64,000 nt of DNA from Flaviflexus huanghaiensis (GTDB lineage: Bacteria; Actinomycetota; Actinomycetes; Actinomycetales; Actinomycetaceae). The translations under genes were made by a program, and so were the position numbers. The stretch is taken from contig NZ_JACFAK010000007.1 in assembly GCF_014118685.1 (NCBI RefSeq), positions 99,659 through 163,658 on the forward strand, in the 5' to 3' direction. Shown here in pieces: positions 38,574-48,084 of the stretch. How positions within the stretch are numbered: position 1 is the first letter of the stretch; every line of letters starts with the position of its first letter. The notes under the pieces were generated by a model. It searched no databases, was not told the origin of the DNA, and was given only the letters and a program-made list of their open reading frames with translations.

Positions 38574-39431
38574 CTACCTGACGGGTCGACTATCGAGAGT
38601 CTGCGCGCCTGCCATCTCAAGCCACTCATCGACCGTGTCGCCTTCGAACGCGTCTGCAAGGGATTCGATGTCGCCGGGAAGAACGATCGATTGCCCATCC
38701 GCCGACCAGCCGGTGCCTCCATGCGTGCTGGAGAAGAACTCCATCTCGAGATCGTCGGAGAGTAGCCCAAGGGGCAGGGTCTGCTCGTCGCCAATCGTCA
38801 CGTGCTCGGACAAGGCAGCGACGGTCCTCGCACGTTCCGCCGCATTCGCATCCCGCAGGGCGTTTGCAACACCGGCCAGATATGCCTGCTGGCGGCGGAC
38901 CCGGTCAAAATCACCTCCCGGCAGGGAACTCCTCTCCCTCACGAAGCTCAGCGCCTCATCTCCAGCCAACTCGACCGTGCCAGCAGAGGTGGAGACAGTG
39001 ATCGGTCCAAGCATCTCGGACAGGGTGACAAAGGCGTCGAAGTCGACGGCCACAGTGTGGTCGATTCGAGCCGAATACAGCATGTCGACCGTATCCGCGA
39101 GAAGTTCGGCACCACCGTCGGCGTAAGCGGCGTTGATCTTGGCATCCCCGTGTCCGGGAATCGCTACCCACGTGTCGCGGTGGATCGACATTATGGCCGC
39201 ATGCTCGCGCTCGCCATTGATCCGAACGAGGAGAATTGCGTCGGCCCGCTGGGCACCGGTGTCTCGATCAAGTCCGATGAGGAGCACCGTAAGCGGCTCG
39301 TCCTCCACGTTCTCCTCAGCTGCATCCTCCGTCGGCGCTGATTCGTAGACGGACGCCGCGGGAGTCAGCGGCGCCTCTGCCTGCCCCGCGCACGCCGAGA
39401 GGAACAGGGTAGTTGCAAAAAAGAAGCGCAA
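38574..39431 (-). CDS. LytR-CpsA-Psr (LCP) family lipoprotein
   Basis: 285 residues. LCP enzymes attach cell-wall glycopolymers to peptidoglycan. Visible are VLLIGLDRDTGAQRADAILLVRIN (about 50), the Arg/Asp pair in MSIHRDTWVAIPG, and KINAAYADGG. Unlike most family members, which have a transmembrane anchor, the N-terminus is a lipobox (LSAC), so it is probably a lipoprotein, and the LytR_C part is missing. TTG start two bases after the previous gene. It is the last gene of the cysS-rlmB run. Confidence 0.85.
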   Translation of the reverse strand: MRFFFATTLFLSACAGQAEAPLTPAASVYESAPTEDAAEENVEDEPLTVLLIGLDRDTGAQRADAILLVRINGEREHAAIMSIHRDTWVAIPGHGDAKINAAYADGGAELLADTVDMLYSARIDHTVAVDFDAFVTLSEMLGPITVSTSAGTVELAGDEALSFVRERSSLPGGDFDRVRRQQAYLAGVANALRDANAAERARTVAALSEHVTIGDEQTLPLGLLSDDLEMEFFSSTHGGTGWSADGQSIVLPGDIESLADAFEGDTVDEWLEMAGAQTLDSRPVR

Positions 39432-39433
39432 CT

Positions 39434-39838
39434 TTAGTCATTGTCGGCGATGACAAGGAAACGCTCGATGACAATGTCGGCGCCCTCGGGCGCTGAGTCA
39501 CGCACCTGCGCCCAGTCACCGACAACTTCGCCAGCATCATCGAGATCGGCTTTCGAGCGGACAGAGACATCCGTCGTCCGAAGGAGAGCTGCTGGCGCCC
39601 CATCCTGCCACAGAAGAATGGACAGGCCGCCGACCTCGGGAAGCACCTCGTGCTCGGAAGCGAGCGAGGCGAGCACGGTCGTTCTGTTCTTCAGGGCCGC
39701 CGTGACGCTCTCGTCATCCATCGACCATGTGGGAGGCATGAGCGCGGAGTCCCGATCAGGCCCAGTCACTACCTCGAGCTGGTTGATCCGGGCTTTGAGA
39801 ATCGCGCGGTTCCAGAACGCTTCGACGATGTCAGTCAT
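39434..39838 (-). CDS. Conserved-looking small protein, possible ASCH-like fold
   Basis: 134 residues, soluble, acidic. The middle, LPEVGGLSILLWQDGAPAALLRTTDVSV, resembles the beta-barrel pattern of ASCH/PUA-related RNA-binding domains, but weakly. No other motif. It overlaps the 444-residue gene by eight bases and is followed after two bases by the LCP gene, so it is translationally linked to both. Placement after rlmB would fit an RNA-related role; this is only a suggestion. Confidence 0.6.
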   Translation of the reverse strand: MTDIVEAFWNRAILKARINQLEVVTGPDRDSALMPPTWSMDDESVTAALKNRTTVLASLASEHEVLPEVGGLSILLWQDGAPAALLRTTDVSVRSKADLDDAGEVVGDWAQVRDSAPEGADIVIERFLVIADND

Positions 39839-41165
39839 CGGCGCTCTGCCCCGACTCGGCCTTCTTCACCATCGCCTCAGCCTCTGCCGCAGCATCGGCG
39901 AGCTTCTTAACCGCCTCCGAATGGTCGAGAGACTTTTGAATGTACTGGGTCGTGAGGATACGGGACAGGGAGTTGACCATGAGAAGCGCGCCGAGCCCGG
40001 CACCCCAGCGGCCTTTGCGGCCCTTGGTTTGGAGTGCGCCGACGAAGATGGAACCGCCAACCGCCGCCTGTACGGACGCGACGGCGTTCATGAGCCCCGG
40101 GTTGTCCAAGTACAACTTGCGGTAGTTCTCCCACAGCTTCGGTTTGGCAATCCCGTGGCCAGAAATTTCCAGGGCAATGACTTCCCGGAGAGTCTCCGCC
40201 AGCGTTGCCTGCTTAAACACTTCGGCGTCGGGGATCTCACTGACATCCATGCGGCCCTCAAGCACGTCGAGGATCTCGGGGCTGAGCCCCATCGCCTGAA
40301 TGAAGAACGCTGGGCCCATCACCTTGGACGACAGGAGAGCCTTACGGACTTCGATAGCGGATCCGTGTTTCGATTCGAGCACGCAGCGCAGAGCAATGGC
40401 GCCAGCACCGAGGTGCTCGTCCGCAAACTCCATCGCTTCCCGATGCTCACGCATCCAATCCATGACGGGCAACTGCTCATCCCACGTCCACGTCAGCACC
40501 CTCTGGTTGTCCAACCCGATCGTGAGAACGGGGGCGTCCTCCCCCTGGGTTCGCAGCGTGAGGTGGAAGACAGGCCGCGGGAAAATTCTCTTCTTCACGT
40601 CGACCGCGCGCTCCGCGACGACCGCCCGAAGGTTGCCGTGCGGAATAACCGCCATGGGGACCTTGGTGACAGCTGCGAGTGCAGGGACCTCCGCAAGGGC
40701 GAGATCGCTCAACATGAGGAGCGGGACGTCAGGTAGATCCTCTTCGTCGTCGACCTCGCTTAGTTCCTCGCCCTCATCAGACTCACTCTCACTCTCAAAC
40801 GCGACATTGCCCTCTTTGAAGACAGCGATGTCGGCCTCGACATCGGGCGCGACAGAGCCGAGATTGATGTCGCCGTAACGAACCTCGTCCTCAATGACGA
40901 TCTGAACCTTGCGGAGCTTCTCGTCCATCGTGTCGACAAGCTCCGACAGGGGCATCCCCGGGTGGACATAGCCGTCGTCATCGAGGAGCGCGACACGGCG
41001 GCGGCGGCCGGTGACCGCCAGTTCGATCTCGTAATGCCCGTTTTCGATATTCTTGCCGCGAGCAAGAACCCGCTCCTCGGCAAAGAACCGCTGGAACGCC
41101 TCCTCGTCGAACAGGTGTGGATCGAGCCCATAAATATCCCCGCTCACGGGGCGCCACATGGTCAT
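39831..41165 (-). CDS. Uncharacterised 444-residue protein
   Basis: Not recognised. The first 110 residues look globular (VTGRRRRVALLDDDGYVHPGMPLSELVD). A strongly acidic segment follows (about 125-147, with ESESESDEGEELSEVDDEED), then another folded part. Near 365-395 a Gly/Ala-rich hydrophobic stretch (VASVQAAVGGSIFVGAL and GAGLGALLMVNSLSRI) could be one or two membrane segments. The end is Ala/Glu/Lys-rich and helical. Start overlaps the rlmB stop (ATGA), so it is made with the tRNA/rRNA genes. Confidence 0.75.
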   Translation of the reverse strand: MTMWRPVSGDIYGLDPHLFDEEAFQRFFAEERVLARGKNIENGHYEIELAVTGRRRRVALLDDDGYVHPGMPLSELVDTMDEKLRKVQIVIEDEVRYGDINLGSVAPDVEADIAVFKEGNVAFESESESDEGEELSEVDDEEDLPDVPLLMLSDLALAEVPALAAVTKVPMAVIPHGNLRAVVAERAVDVKKRIFPRPVFHLTLRTQGEDAPVLTIGLDNQRVLTWTWDEQLPVMDWMREHREAMEFADEHLGAGAIALRCVLESKHGSAIEVRKALLSSKVMGPAFFIQAMGLSPEILDVLEGRMDVSEIPDAEVFKQATLAETLREVIALEISGHGIAKPKLWENYRKLYLDNPGLMNAVASVQAAVGGSIFVGALQTKGRKGRWGAGLGALLMVNSLSRILTTQYIQKSLDHSEAVKKLADAAAEAEAMVKKAESGQSADD

Positions 41166-42130
41166 TGTCCTGCCTTCCTGCGGCGGCGGTCGACTTCGTA
41201 CAGTGCGATGCCGGTGGCCACTGCCGCGTTAAGCGATTCCATCTCGCTGGAGATGGGAATGGAACATATCTGGTCGCACGTGTCCCGGACGAGTCGCGAC
41301 AAACCCCTGCCCTCAGACCCCGTCACGAGAACAAGCGGCACGTCCGCCAGCTCGAGATCATCGAGGAGGACATCGCCCTCTCCTGCGAGACCGACGACAA
41401 AATATCCGCGCGACTTCAGATCGTTGAGACTACGCACGAGGTTCGTCTCACGGGCGACGGGGACCCGGGCCACAGCTCCCGCGGAAACCTTCCACACTGT
41501 CGCGTTGACACTTGCCGAGCGGCGCTCGGTGATGAGGACGGCATCGGCGTTAAAAGCGGCTGCTGATCTGAGGACAGCACCGAGGTTGTGGGGATCGGTG
41601 ATCGAGTCGCCCGCGAGGATGAGACCCTTCCGACCAGACTCCTCAATGTCGGCGACGACCGTCTCGATGTCGGTGTAGTCGTAAGGCGGCACCTCGATCG
41701 CAATGCCCTGGTGGGCGGCCTTTTCCGTCATGACATCGAGATGGCCGCGGCTCACCTCAATGACGGGGGCTCCCCGATCCGCTGCCTCGCGCGCCGCCTC
41801 CTCCATCCGTTCATCGACGGAACCGGACACGATGAAGACTCGCGTGAGTGGCGCATCTGCGCGAACTGCTTCGAGGACCGCGTTGCGGCCGACAATGAGT
41901 TCGTGGCCTGGCTCGAGCTTGAGATAGGACGGTAGCTTGCCTCCTGCACGAGCAATCCGTATCGCCTCAGCCTTCTTCTCCTGCTCCTCTTTCGCCTTCT
42001 TCTTCGCGTGCGCAGGATGGTATTCGCGGTCAGTAGCCTTCGGTGTGGGGCCACGTCCCTCGAGGCGGCGCCTGCGGACACCTCCGGAGCCCACCTTGGG
42101 GCCCTTCTTGCGAGCAGGGTTGTGGCTCAT
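41162..42130 (-). CDS. rlmB: 23S rRNA 2'-O-ribose methyltransferase, SPOUT class
   Basis: 322 residues. The substrate-binding N-terminal part has [20 protein letters not shown]. The knotted SPOUT domain has motif 1 [19 protein letters not shown], motif 2 [16 protein letters not shown], and motif 3 [20 protein letters not shown]. RlmB modifies G2251 of 23S rRNA in E. coli. The first 70 residues are Lys/Arg-rich, an extension usual in actinobacterial homologues. ATGA overlaps with cysS before and the unknown gene after. Confidence 0.93.
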   Translation of the reverse strand: MSHNPARKKGPKVGSGGVRRRRLEGRGPTPKATDREYHPAHAKKKAKEEQEKKAEAIRIARAGGKLPSYLKLEPGHELIVGRNAVLEAVRADAPLTRVFIVSGSVDERMEEAAREAADRGAPVIEVSRGHLDVMTEKAAHQGIAIEVPPYDYTDIETVVADIEESGRKGLILAGDSITDPHNLGAVLRSAAAFNADAVLITERRSASVNATVWKVSAGAVARVPVARETNLVRSLNDLKSRGYFVVGLAGEGDVLLDDLELADVPLVLVTGSEGRGLSRLVRDTCDQICSIPISSEMESLNAAVATGIALYEVDRRRRKAGQ

Positions 42131-43554
42131 GAGTTCTCCTTGACGTGCCAGCGCACACCTGCGGTGCTGTCTTCGACAATGATTCCTGCTTCCGCGAGGG
42201 TGTCGCGCAGACTGTCCGCGAGTGGCCAGTCCTTATCGGCGCGTGCCTGAGCGCGACGGCTCAGCACGTCCTCGACGAGTACAGCCAGCGCGTCGCTGTT
42301 CGAGCTGTCGGCGCTACCGCGCCATTGCTCGGATCGCGGGTCGAGCCCGAGGACGTCGAGCATCGCGCGGATCGTCAGCTGTGCGTCGGCAACCGCGACA
42401 TCATCGCGGGCACCGAGAGCGACATTCGCCTTCGTCACGTGGTCGTGAATGACGGCCATCGCCACCGAGACGTTGAGATCATCATCCATGGCCTCTCGGA
42501 ATTCGGTTGGGAGCTCGTCTGCGCTGAGGGCAGCAACGCGATCAGCGTCGGCTTCGCCAACTGTTTCGGCAGCGCGAGAGAGGAAGCCGGACAACCTCTC
42601 CCAGTTTGATGTCGCCTCTGACACTGTGGTGGACGAGAACGCGACAGTGGAACGGTAGTGGACCGTCGTGAGAGCGAAGCGAAGGATCGGGGCCGAGACC
42701 GTCTTGAGGATTTCGGAGACGACGAGGGAGTTGCCGAGCGACTTGCTCATCTTTTCGCCGTCGACCGTGACCCAGGCGTTGTGCATCCAGTACTTTGCAA
42801 AGTCCCGCCCGGCGGCATGGGACTGTGCCTGCTCGTTCTCATGGTGTGGGAAGCGCAGGTCGATGCCGCCGCCGTGTATGTCGAAGGCGTCGCCAAGGTA
42901 GCGGCCCGCCATCGCCGAGCATTCAATGTGCCAGCCCGGCCTGCCACGGCCCCACGGGCTGTCCCATGAGGCGGTGTCCGGCTCGCCCTCCTTCGGGGCC
43001 TTCCACAGAGCAAAGTCGTGCGGATCCCGCTTGTCGGCCTCAGCCTCTTCTTCGTCGACGCTCATGTGACCGATGTCCTGACGCGTCAACGAGCCGTAGG
43101 TGGGCAGGGACCGGACATCAAAGTAGACGTTGCCAGGGTCGCCGACATAGGCGTGACCACGGTCGATAATCGTGGAGATGAGATCGATCATGTCGGTGAT
43201 GTGCCCGGTCGCACGAGGTTCATAGGTTGGGGGCAGGACACCGAGCGCCCGGTACGCGTCTGAGAATTCCCGCTCGAACCTGTACGCCCACGCCCACCAC
43301 TCCCAGCCAGCCTCGGCGGACTTGGCAAGAATTTTGTCATCGATGTCAGTGACGTTACGAACGGTCGTGACCTGGTAGCCGGAGCGTGTGAGCCAGCGGG
43401 TGAGCACGTCGAAAGCGAGTGCGGACCGCAGGTGCCCGATGTGGGGCGCGCCCTGCACGGTCGCACCGCACAGGTAGATGCTGGCCCGGCCAGGCACACG
43501 GGGCTCGAAGGCACGCTGGGTTTTTGATGCCGAATCATGAATTTCCAAAGTCAC
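42127..43554 (-). CDS. cysS: Cysteinyl-tRNA synthetase
   Basis: 475 residues. Charges tRNA-Cys. Class I signatures are [13 protein letters not shown] and KMSKSLGN. The zinc cysteine is in YLCGATVQ, and CSAMAG and HHENEQAQS complete the zinc site. [12 protein letters not shown] is characteristic. It is too long, and has the wrong nucleotide loop, for the paralogue MshC. Coupled to rlmB by an ATGA overlap, as in mycobacteria. Confidence 0.96.
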   Translation of the reverse strand: MTLEIHDSASKTQRAFEPRVPGRASIYLCGATVQGAPHIGHLRSALAFDVLTRWLTRSGYQVTTVRNVTDIDDKILAKSAEAGWEWWAWAYRFEREFSDAYRALGVLPPTYEPRATGHITDMIDLISTIIDRGHAYVGDPGNVYFDVRSLPTYGSLTRQDIGHMSVDEEEAEADKRDPHDFALWKAPKEGEPDTASWDSPWGRGRPGWHIECSAMAGRYLGDAFDIHGGGIDLRFPHHENEQAQSHAAGRDFAKYWMHNAWVTVDGEKMSKSLGNSLVVSEILKTVSAPILRFALTTVHYRSTVAFSSTTVSEATSNWERLSGFLSRAAETVGEADADRVAALSADELPTEFREAMDDDLNVSVAMAVIHDHVTKANVALGARDDVAVADAQLTIRAMLDVLGLDPRSEQWRGSADSSNSDALAVLVEDVLSRRAQARADKDWPLADSLRDTLAEAGIIVEDSTAGVRWHVKENS

Positions 43555-43657
43555 ACACCTAGGCTACCTGGCTCGGGCTCCGAACTGACCAGCCACGAGT
43601 GCGATATTTTTCGCCGTTGACCGCGTTCCGTTTCCTCATTCGCGTTACGGTGCATCA

Positions 43658-44983
43658 ATGAGCACTACGTCAGGACGAACCATGCGCGGGCGGGTCACGG
43701 CATGGGCGCTGTGGGACTGGGCCTCAGCCGCCTTCAACGCTGTCGTCACAACCTTCGTTTTCTCCGTCTATATCGCCAACGCAGATCTTTTCGGCGATAA
43801 CGCCAATGCGTCCCTCGGGTGGACGATGACAGCGGCCGGCATCTTCGTCGCAATCATCGCACCTGTCGTTGGGCAATGGACGGACCGCAGCGGCAAGAAG
43901 CGGGGACTCATCGCGTCGACAACGGCGATAACAATCGCCGCCACCGCCGCGCTCGCATTTGTCCGTCCGGACGAGTCGTACCTGTGGTTGGGTCTGCTCC
44001 TCCTCGCGGTCGGCAATGTCGCGTTCGACACGGGTTCCGTCGTCTACAACGCCATGCTCTCCGACATTTCCACACCGAAGACGATCGGCAGAATCTCCGG
44101 TCTCGGCTGGGGGTTGGGCTACGTTGGCGGCATTGTCCTCATGCTCATCCTCTACGTCGGCATCATTGGCCCAGAGATCGGCTGGTTCGGCGTAACTTCT
44201 GAGGAGGGGATGAACATCCGCGTCGCGATGGTCCTCTGCGCGGTGTGGACGCTCGTCTTTTCCCTGCCCCTCATGCTGACTGCAACGAATTCGGAGCCGA
44301 AGACAACCAAGAGGATCGGCGTCATGGGTTCCTACCGCCAGCTGTTCACCTCGATTGCAGGCCTGTGGCGGCGAGATCGGTCGATCGTGTGGTTCCTCGT
44401 CGCGTCGGCCATCTATCGCGACGGGCTTGCCGGTGTCTTTGCATTCGGCGGAGTTCTTGCAGGCGAAGCATTCGGCTTCAGCTCGGGTGAGGTCCTCATC
44501 TTCGGCATCATCGCGAACCTCGTGGCCGGAATCGCTACGATCACGTTCGGCTACCTGGACGACCGGATCGGCGCCCGCCCCGTCATTCTCTTCTCACTCG
44601 GCTCGATGGTCGCCCTCGGCCTTCTCATCTTTATCCTCCATGACCAGGGTCCACTCGTCTTCTGGATCGCGGGTCTCCTCCTGTGTATCTTCGTCGGCCC
44701 CGCGCAGTCGAGCTCACGCACGTATCTTGCCCGAATCATCCCGGCCGGCGAAGAGGGCGAAATCTTTGGTCTCTACGCGACGACCGGCAGGGCCGTCTCG
44801 TTCCTTTCACCTTTCATGTACTCGACCGTCATCATCCTCGGCGCTCTTCTCCTCGACTCATCGAAGAGGGAAGCCGCGTACTTCGGCATCCTCGGAATCG
44901 TCCTCGTCCTGCTCGTCGGCTTCGTCGCCTTCCTTCTCGTTCGGCCATCGAACGAGCGGGTGCTCGACAACGTTGTTCCTTGA
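43658..44983 (+). CDS. MFS transporter, UMF1/Atg22 type
   Basis: 441 residues with about twelve membrane helices. MRGRVTAWALWDWASAAFNAVVTTFVFSVY at the start is the hallmark of the UMF1 (vacuole effluxer Atg22-like) MFS group; the loop motifs GQWTDRSGKKRG and YLDDRIGARP follow. Substrate unknown, an exporter or amino-acid type is possible. It is on the strand opposite to its neighbours, sitting between ispF and cysS, genes that are adjacent in other actinobacteria. The ribosome site is weak. Confidence 0.88.
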   Translation: MSTTSGRTMRGRVTAWALWDWASAAFNAVVTTFVFSVYIANADLFGDNANASLGWTMTAAGIFVAIIAPVVGQWTDRSGKKRGLIASTTAITIAATAALAFVRPDESYLWLGLLLLAVGNVAFDTGSVVYNAMLSDISTPKTIGRISGLGWGLGYVGGIVLMLILYVGIIGPEIGWFGVTSEEGMNIRVAMVLCAVWTLVFSLPLMLTATNSEPKTTKRIGVMGSYRQLFTSIAGLWRRDRSIVWFLVASAIYRDGLAGVFAFGGVLAGEAFGFSSGEVLIFGIIANLVAGIATITFGYLDDRIGARPVILFSLGSMVALGLLIFILHDQGPLVFWIAGLLLCIFVGPAQSSSRTYLARIIPAGEEGEIFGLYATTGRAVSFLSPFMYSTVIILGALLLDSSKREAAYFGILGIVLVLLVGFVAFLLVRPSNERVLDNVVP

Positions 44984-45059
44984 TCTCAGCCAGCCGCAAC
45001 ATCGTTCAGTGAACCCAGTCAGTCACGCTCACAAGCGACCGTCTGCGCCGGGACAGGCG

Positions 45060-45524
45060 TCAGTCGGTGAGCAGAGCCGTCGCGAGGGCGCCGATGCCCT
45101 CAATGCGGCCAAGTGAGCCGAGACCATCCGTTGTTGTCGCCGCAATAAGGACGGGCGCGCCGACGATGTCGCTCATGACTTGTTGAGCCTCGTGCTTCCG
45201 GGGTGAAAACCTCGGCTTCTGTCCAATGATCTGGATCGAGATGTTGGCGATCTGCCAGCCGGCGGCGCGGACAAACCGCACGGATTCACCAAGGAGCGCC
45301 GCTCCCGAGGCTCCCGCCCACTCGGGCCGGTCCGTACCGAAGACGGTTCCGAGCTCACCGATGCCGGAGGCAATGAGAAGTGCGTCCGCTGCAGCGTGTG
45401 CCGCGACGTCCGCATCGCTGTGCCCAGCCAGGCCGCCCGTCGGCGCGAATTCGAGGCAGGCGAGCATGAGGGGACGCGGCTCTGTTGCAAAGGCATGGAC
45501 GTCGATCGCAGTTGCGACTCTCAT
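45060..45524 (-). CDS. ispF: 2-C-methyl-D-erythritol 2,4-cyclodiphosphate synthase
   Basis: 154 residues. Fifth step of the MEP isoprenoid pathway. The metal ligands are in AIDVHAF and [32 protein letters not shown] and the end region [19 protein letters not shown] are typical. The ATG overlaps the ispD stop by four bases. Confidence 0.95.
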   Translation of the reverse strand: MRVATAIDVHAFATEPRPLMLACLEFAPTGGLAGHSDADVAAHAAADALLIASGIGELGTVFGTDRPEWAGASGAALLGESVRFVRAAGWQIANISIQIIGQKPRFSPRKHEAQQVMSDIVGAPVLIAATTTDGLGSLGRIEGIGALATALLTD

Positions 45525-46234
45525 CGCTCCCCCGTTAGCTCAGCCTTGAGTTCACGCTCGTGCTCTTCGAGGAGAAGCTCAGCCAGCTTCAGATCAAGAA
45601 CGGTCGTGATCTTCACGGCCATGTGGCTTCCCGCGACGATCACGACATCATGGCCAAGGTGTTCAACCAGGCTTGCATCGTCCGGAGCACCCTCTTCGCC
45701 CGGCCATTCGAGACGATGGGCGGCGCGGAGGATATCGCCGTTGAAACCCTGGGGTGTTTGAACGGCCCGCAACACGCCCCGGTCGAGGGTGTCGATAACC
45801 GGTTCATAGGGCCCGTTCGGAGTCACCTGCTTAATCGTGTCGGTGACGCGGATAGCGGGTACAGCGCCCGCGTGGCCGGCGGCGACTGCGTCGCGGACGC
45901 GGATCATGACAGACGGCGGCGTCAGGCAGCGGGCTGCGTCATGGACGAGAACGATATCCGAGTCGAGGACGGCATCGATGCCGCTCCGAACTGAGCTCTG
46001 CCGGGTCGCACCACCCGACACAAGAATGACGTCGGGACCGATAAGACCCCCGAAGATGTCCTCGGTACCTGGAGGAATCGTCACGACGACCCTGTCTGCG
46101 ATTCTCGAGGCGACGACACCGTCGAGGGCATGTTCGATAAGGGTCCGCCCTGCCAGCGGTACGAGCGCCTTCGGCATGTTGAACCCGAGCCGGGTCCCCA
46201 TACCTGCGGCCGTCACGACAACGGCAGTGGTCAC
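45521..46234 (-). CDS. ispD: 2-C-methyl-D-erythritol 4-phosphate cytidylyltransferase
   Basis: 237 residues. Makes CDP-methylerythritol from MEP and CTP. The nucleotide loop [34 protein letters not shown] and the VTDTIKQV motif are present. It follows carD with one base between and overlaps ispF, giving the order carD-ispD-ispF known from mycobacteria. Confidence 0.95.
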   Translation of the reverse strand: MTTAVVVTAAGMGTRLGFNMPKALVPLAGRTLIEHALDGVVASRIADRVVVTIPPGTEDIFGGLIGPDVILVSGGATRQSSVRSGIDAVLDSDIVLVHDAARCLTPPSVMIRVRDAVAAGHAGAVPAIRVTDTIKQVTPNGPYEPVIDTLDRGVLRAVQTPQGFNGDILRAAHRLEWPGEEGAPDDASLVEHLGHDVVIVAGSHMAVKITTVLDLKLAELLLEEHERELKAELTGER

Positions 46235-46235
46235 G

Positions 46236-46715
46236 TCAGCCGAGAATCTCGTCGAGCAGGTCGGAGGCCTCTTCCTCGTCGATGTCCTTCGCGAGCGCGA
46301 CCTCGGACCCGAGGATCTGGCGTGCCTGGGTCAGCATGCGCTTCTCCCCGGCTGATAGGTGGCGGTCCTCATCACGGCGGGTGAGGTCGCGGACAACCTC
46401 GGCAACCTTAATGACATCGCCGCTCGTCAGCTTCTCACCGTTGGCTTTGAACCGACGAGACCAGTTCTGCGGCTCCTCGGCGGCCTCTGAGCGAAGCACG
46501 TCAAAGACCTCTTCGAGCTGAGCCTCATTGGAGACGTCGCGGACGCCGACATCTTCGATGTTGGCAGCGGGCACCTTAATGACAAGATCGCCCTGGATGA
46601 CTCGAAGCGTCACATACCGATGCTCTTCGCCGTCGACCACTTTTGTTTCGATATCTTCGATGTACGCAGCCCCATGGTGAGGGTAGACAACAGTCTCGCC
46701 GATCTTGAGCGACAT
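46236..46715 (-). CDS. carD: CarD-family RNA polymerase-binding regulator
   Basis: 159 residues from the ATG at 46715. CarD stabilises open complexes at rRNA and other promoters through its Tudor-like N-terminal domain, which binds the beta subunit. It begins [23 protein letters not shown], the family start, and continues with [14 protein letters not shown] and the helical C-terminal domain [13 protein letters not shown], whose Trp contacts DNA. A frame open to 46754 adds 13 unlikely residues. First gene of carD-ispD-ispF. Confidence 0.95.
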   Translation of the reverse strand: MSLKIGETVVYPHHGAAYIEDIETKVVDGEEHRYVTLRVIQGDLVIKVPAANIEDVGVRDVSNEAQLEEVFDVLRSEAAEEPQNWSRRFKANGEKLTSGDVIKVAEVVRDLTRRDEDRHLSAGEKRMLTQARQILGSEVALAKDIDEEEASDLLDEILG

Positions 46716-46867
46716 AAATGGACAGCCTTTCACGGAGTGAGCCCGACTAGGCACCTATTCTATCACCTCGGGCGAGACCGTCCTCGGATAGATGCCGATT
46801 TTCCTGGCCTTTCGCGCCGCACATTGGAGAAATTAGGCTACCCTTGGCAACAGACTTAGGAGGATCT

Positions 46868-47341
46868 GTGAACCTACTGCGATCGATTGCGGCTGGCGGG
46901 GCACTATTCATGCTTGCCTCGTGCAGCCTGACAACTGAGGCCATCACCCAAATGCCGTATGCACCGTCGGATGGGGTTCGCGTCCACCTCGAATCGGACG
47001 TCGTTTTCGAGAACCTCATGGTCGTCTCCGACGGATCCGGCAGGGGCGTCCTCTACGGGGCGATCAGCAACCGTAGCGCAGACGACGTTGAGGCTGTCAT
47101 CTTGGCAGATGACATCGACGAATCGTTCTCCGTTGACGCTCGTGATTCCATCAACCTGGGAACGTTGCAGGACGCTGAAGAGGGAAATCTCATCACACTC
47201 AATGGCGACTTCGCTCCCGGCACGAACCTGCCGGCCACGGTCAGTAGTGGCGGAGCCGAATCCCCCGTCGCCATCCCCGTGATCTCTGCCTGCACGGGCG
47301 ACTATATCGACGCGTTCCCGTTCGACGCTGACTGCGACTGA
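46868..47341 (+). CDS. Small putative lipoprotein
   Basis: 157 residues. A short signal ends in the lipobox LASC (about residue 19). The mature part is acidic and beta-rich (GVLYGAISNRSADDVEAVILADD), which resembles small actinobacterial lipoproteins of unknown role. GTG start at 46868 with GGAGG five bases upstream; the frame extends to 46844 but lacks a site there. It lies between carD and regX3 on the opposite strand. Confidence 0.75.
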   Translation: MNLLRSIAAGGALFMLASCSLTTEAITQMPYAPSDGVRVHLESDVVFENLMVVSDGSGRGVLYGAISNRSADDVEAVILADDIDESFSVDARDSINLGTLQDAEEGNLITLNGDFAPGTNLPATVSSGGAESPVAIPVISACTGDYIDAFPFDADCD

Positions 47342-47353
47342 CAGGCACACGCG

Positions 47354-47389
47354 AACTCCAGTGCGTACTCGATACCGCGCACTGGAGTT
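47354..47389. terminator. Bidirectional terminator between lipoprotein gene and regX3
   Basis: AACTCCAGTGCG (47354-47365) pairs perfectly with CGCACTGGAGTT (47378-47389). It is the longest stem among the terminators seen here apart from the phoU one, and sits between convergent genes. Confidence 0.82.
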
Positions 47390-47397
47390 ACCCGGGT

Positions 47398-48084
47398 CTA
47401 GTCGGAAACGAGCTTGTACCCGAGGCCCCGCACTGTGAGAAGCATCGTCGGTGCGGACGGCTCCACCTCAATCTTTGACCGGAGCCGTTTGACGTGGACG
47501 TCGAGAGTCTTCGTGTCGCCGGTGTAGTCAGGCCCCCAAATCCGGTCGATGATTTGGGCGCGGGTGAGGACACGGTCCGCATTTCGCATGAAGAGTTCGA
47601 GAAGCTCGAACTCGCGCAACGGCATCGCCACCTTCGCGCCGTCGATCGCCACTTCGTGACGGCCAGTATTCATTGCAACCCGACCAACCCGCAGGGCAGA
47701 CTCCCGAACCTCATCATCTTCGGCCACGCCGCGGCGCAGGACCGCCCTGATCCGCGCTACGAGCTCACGGTACGAGTAGGGCTTCGTCACGTAATCATCG
47801 GCCCCGATCTCCAACCCGACGACCTTGTCGAGCTCCGAATCCTTCGCCGTGAGCATGATGACGGGGACGGATGACTTTTGACGGATCTGACGGCATACTT
47901 CTGTCCCTGACAGTCCGGGCAACATGAGGTCGAGCAGGACAATGTCGGGGTTCGTCCGCTCGAACATGTCAACGGCCTCCTGGCCGTCGCCAACCGCGAC
48001 GACATCGTATCCGTCCCGGTTGAGCTTAAACGTGAGCGTATCTCGGTAGGCAGCCTCGTCTTCAACGAGGAAAATCTTCGTCAT
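47398..48084 (-). CDS. regX3: Response regulator RegX3-like
   Basis: 228 residues. Receiver domain with the acidic pocket (IFLVEDE), the phospho-acceptor Asp in IVLLDLMLPG (about 52) and Lys in TAKDSELDKV, then a winged-helix OmpR/PhoB DNA-binding domain (VLTRAQIIDRIWG and DVHVKRLRSKIE). The protein would activate phosphate-starvation genes. Its ATG overlaps the senX3 stop by four bases. Confidence 0.94.
   Translation of the reverse strand: MTKIFLVEDEAAYRDTLTFKLNRDGYDVVAVGDGQEAVDMFERTNPDIVLLDLMLPGLSGTEVCRQIRQKSSVPVIMLTAKDSELDKVVGLEIGADDYVTKPYSYRELVARIRAVLRRGVAEDDEVRESALRVGRVAMNTGRHEVAIDGAKVAMPLREFELLELFMRNADRVLTRAQIIDRIWGPDYTGDTKTLDVHVKRLRSKIEVEPSAPTMLLTVRGLGYKLVSD

Noticed and set aside
42127..43554. 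MshC (mycothiol ligase) instead of CysS
   Set aside because: Length 475, and the HIGH/KMSKS context and [25 protein letters not shown] blocks match actinobacterial CysS; the rlmB coupling also fits cysS.
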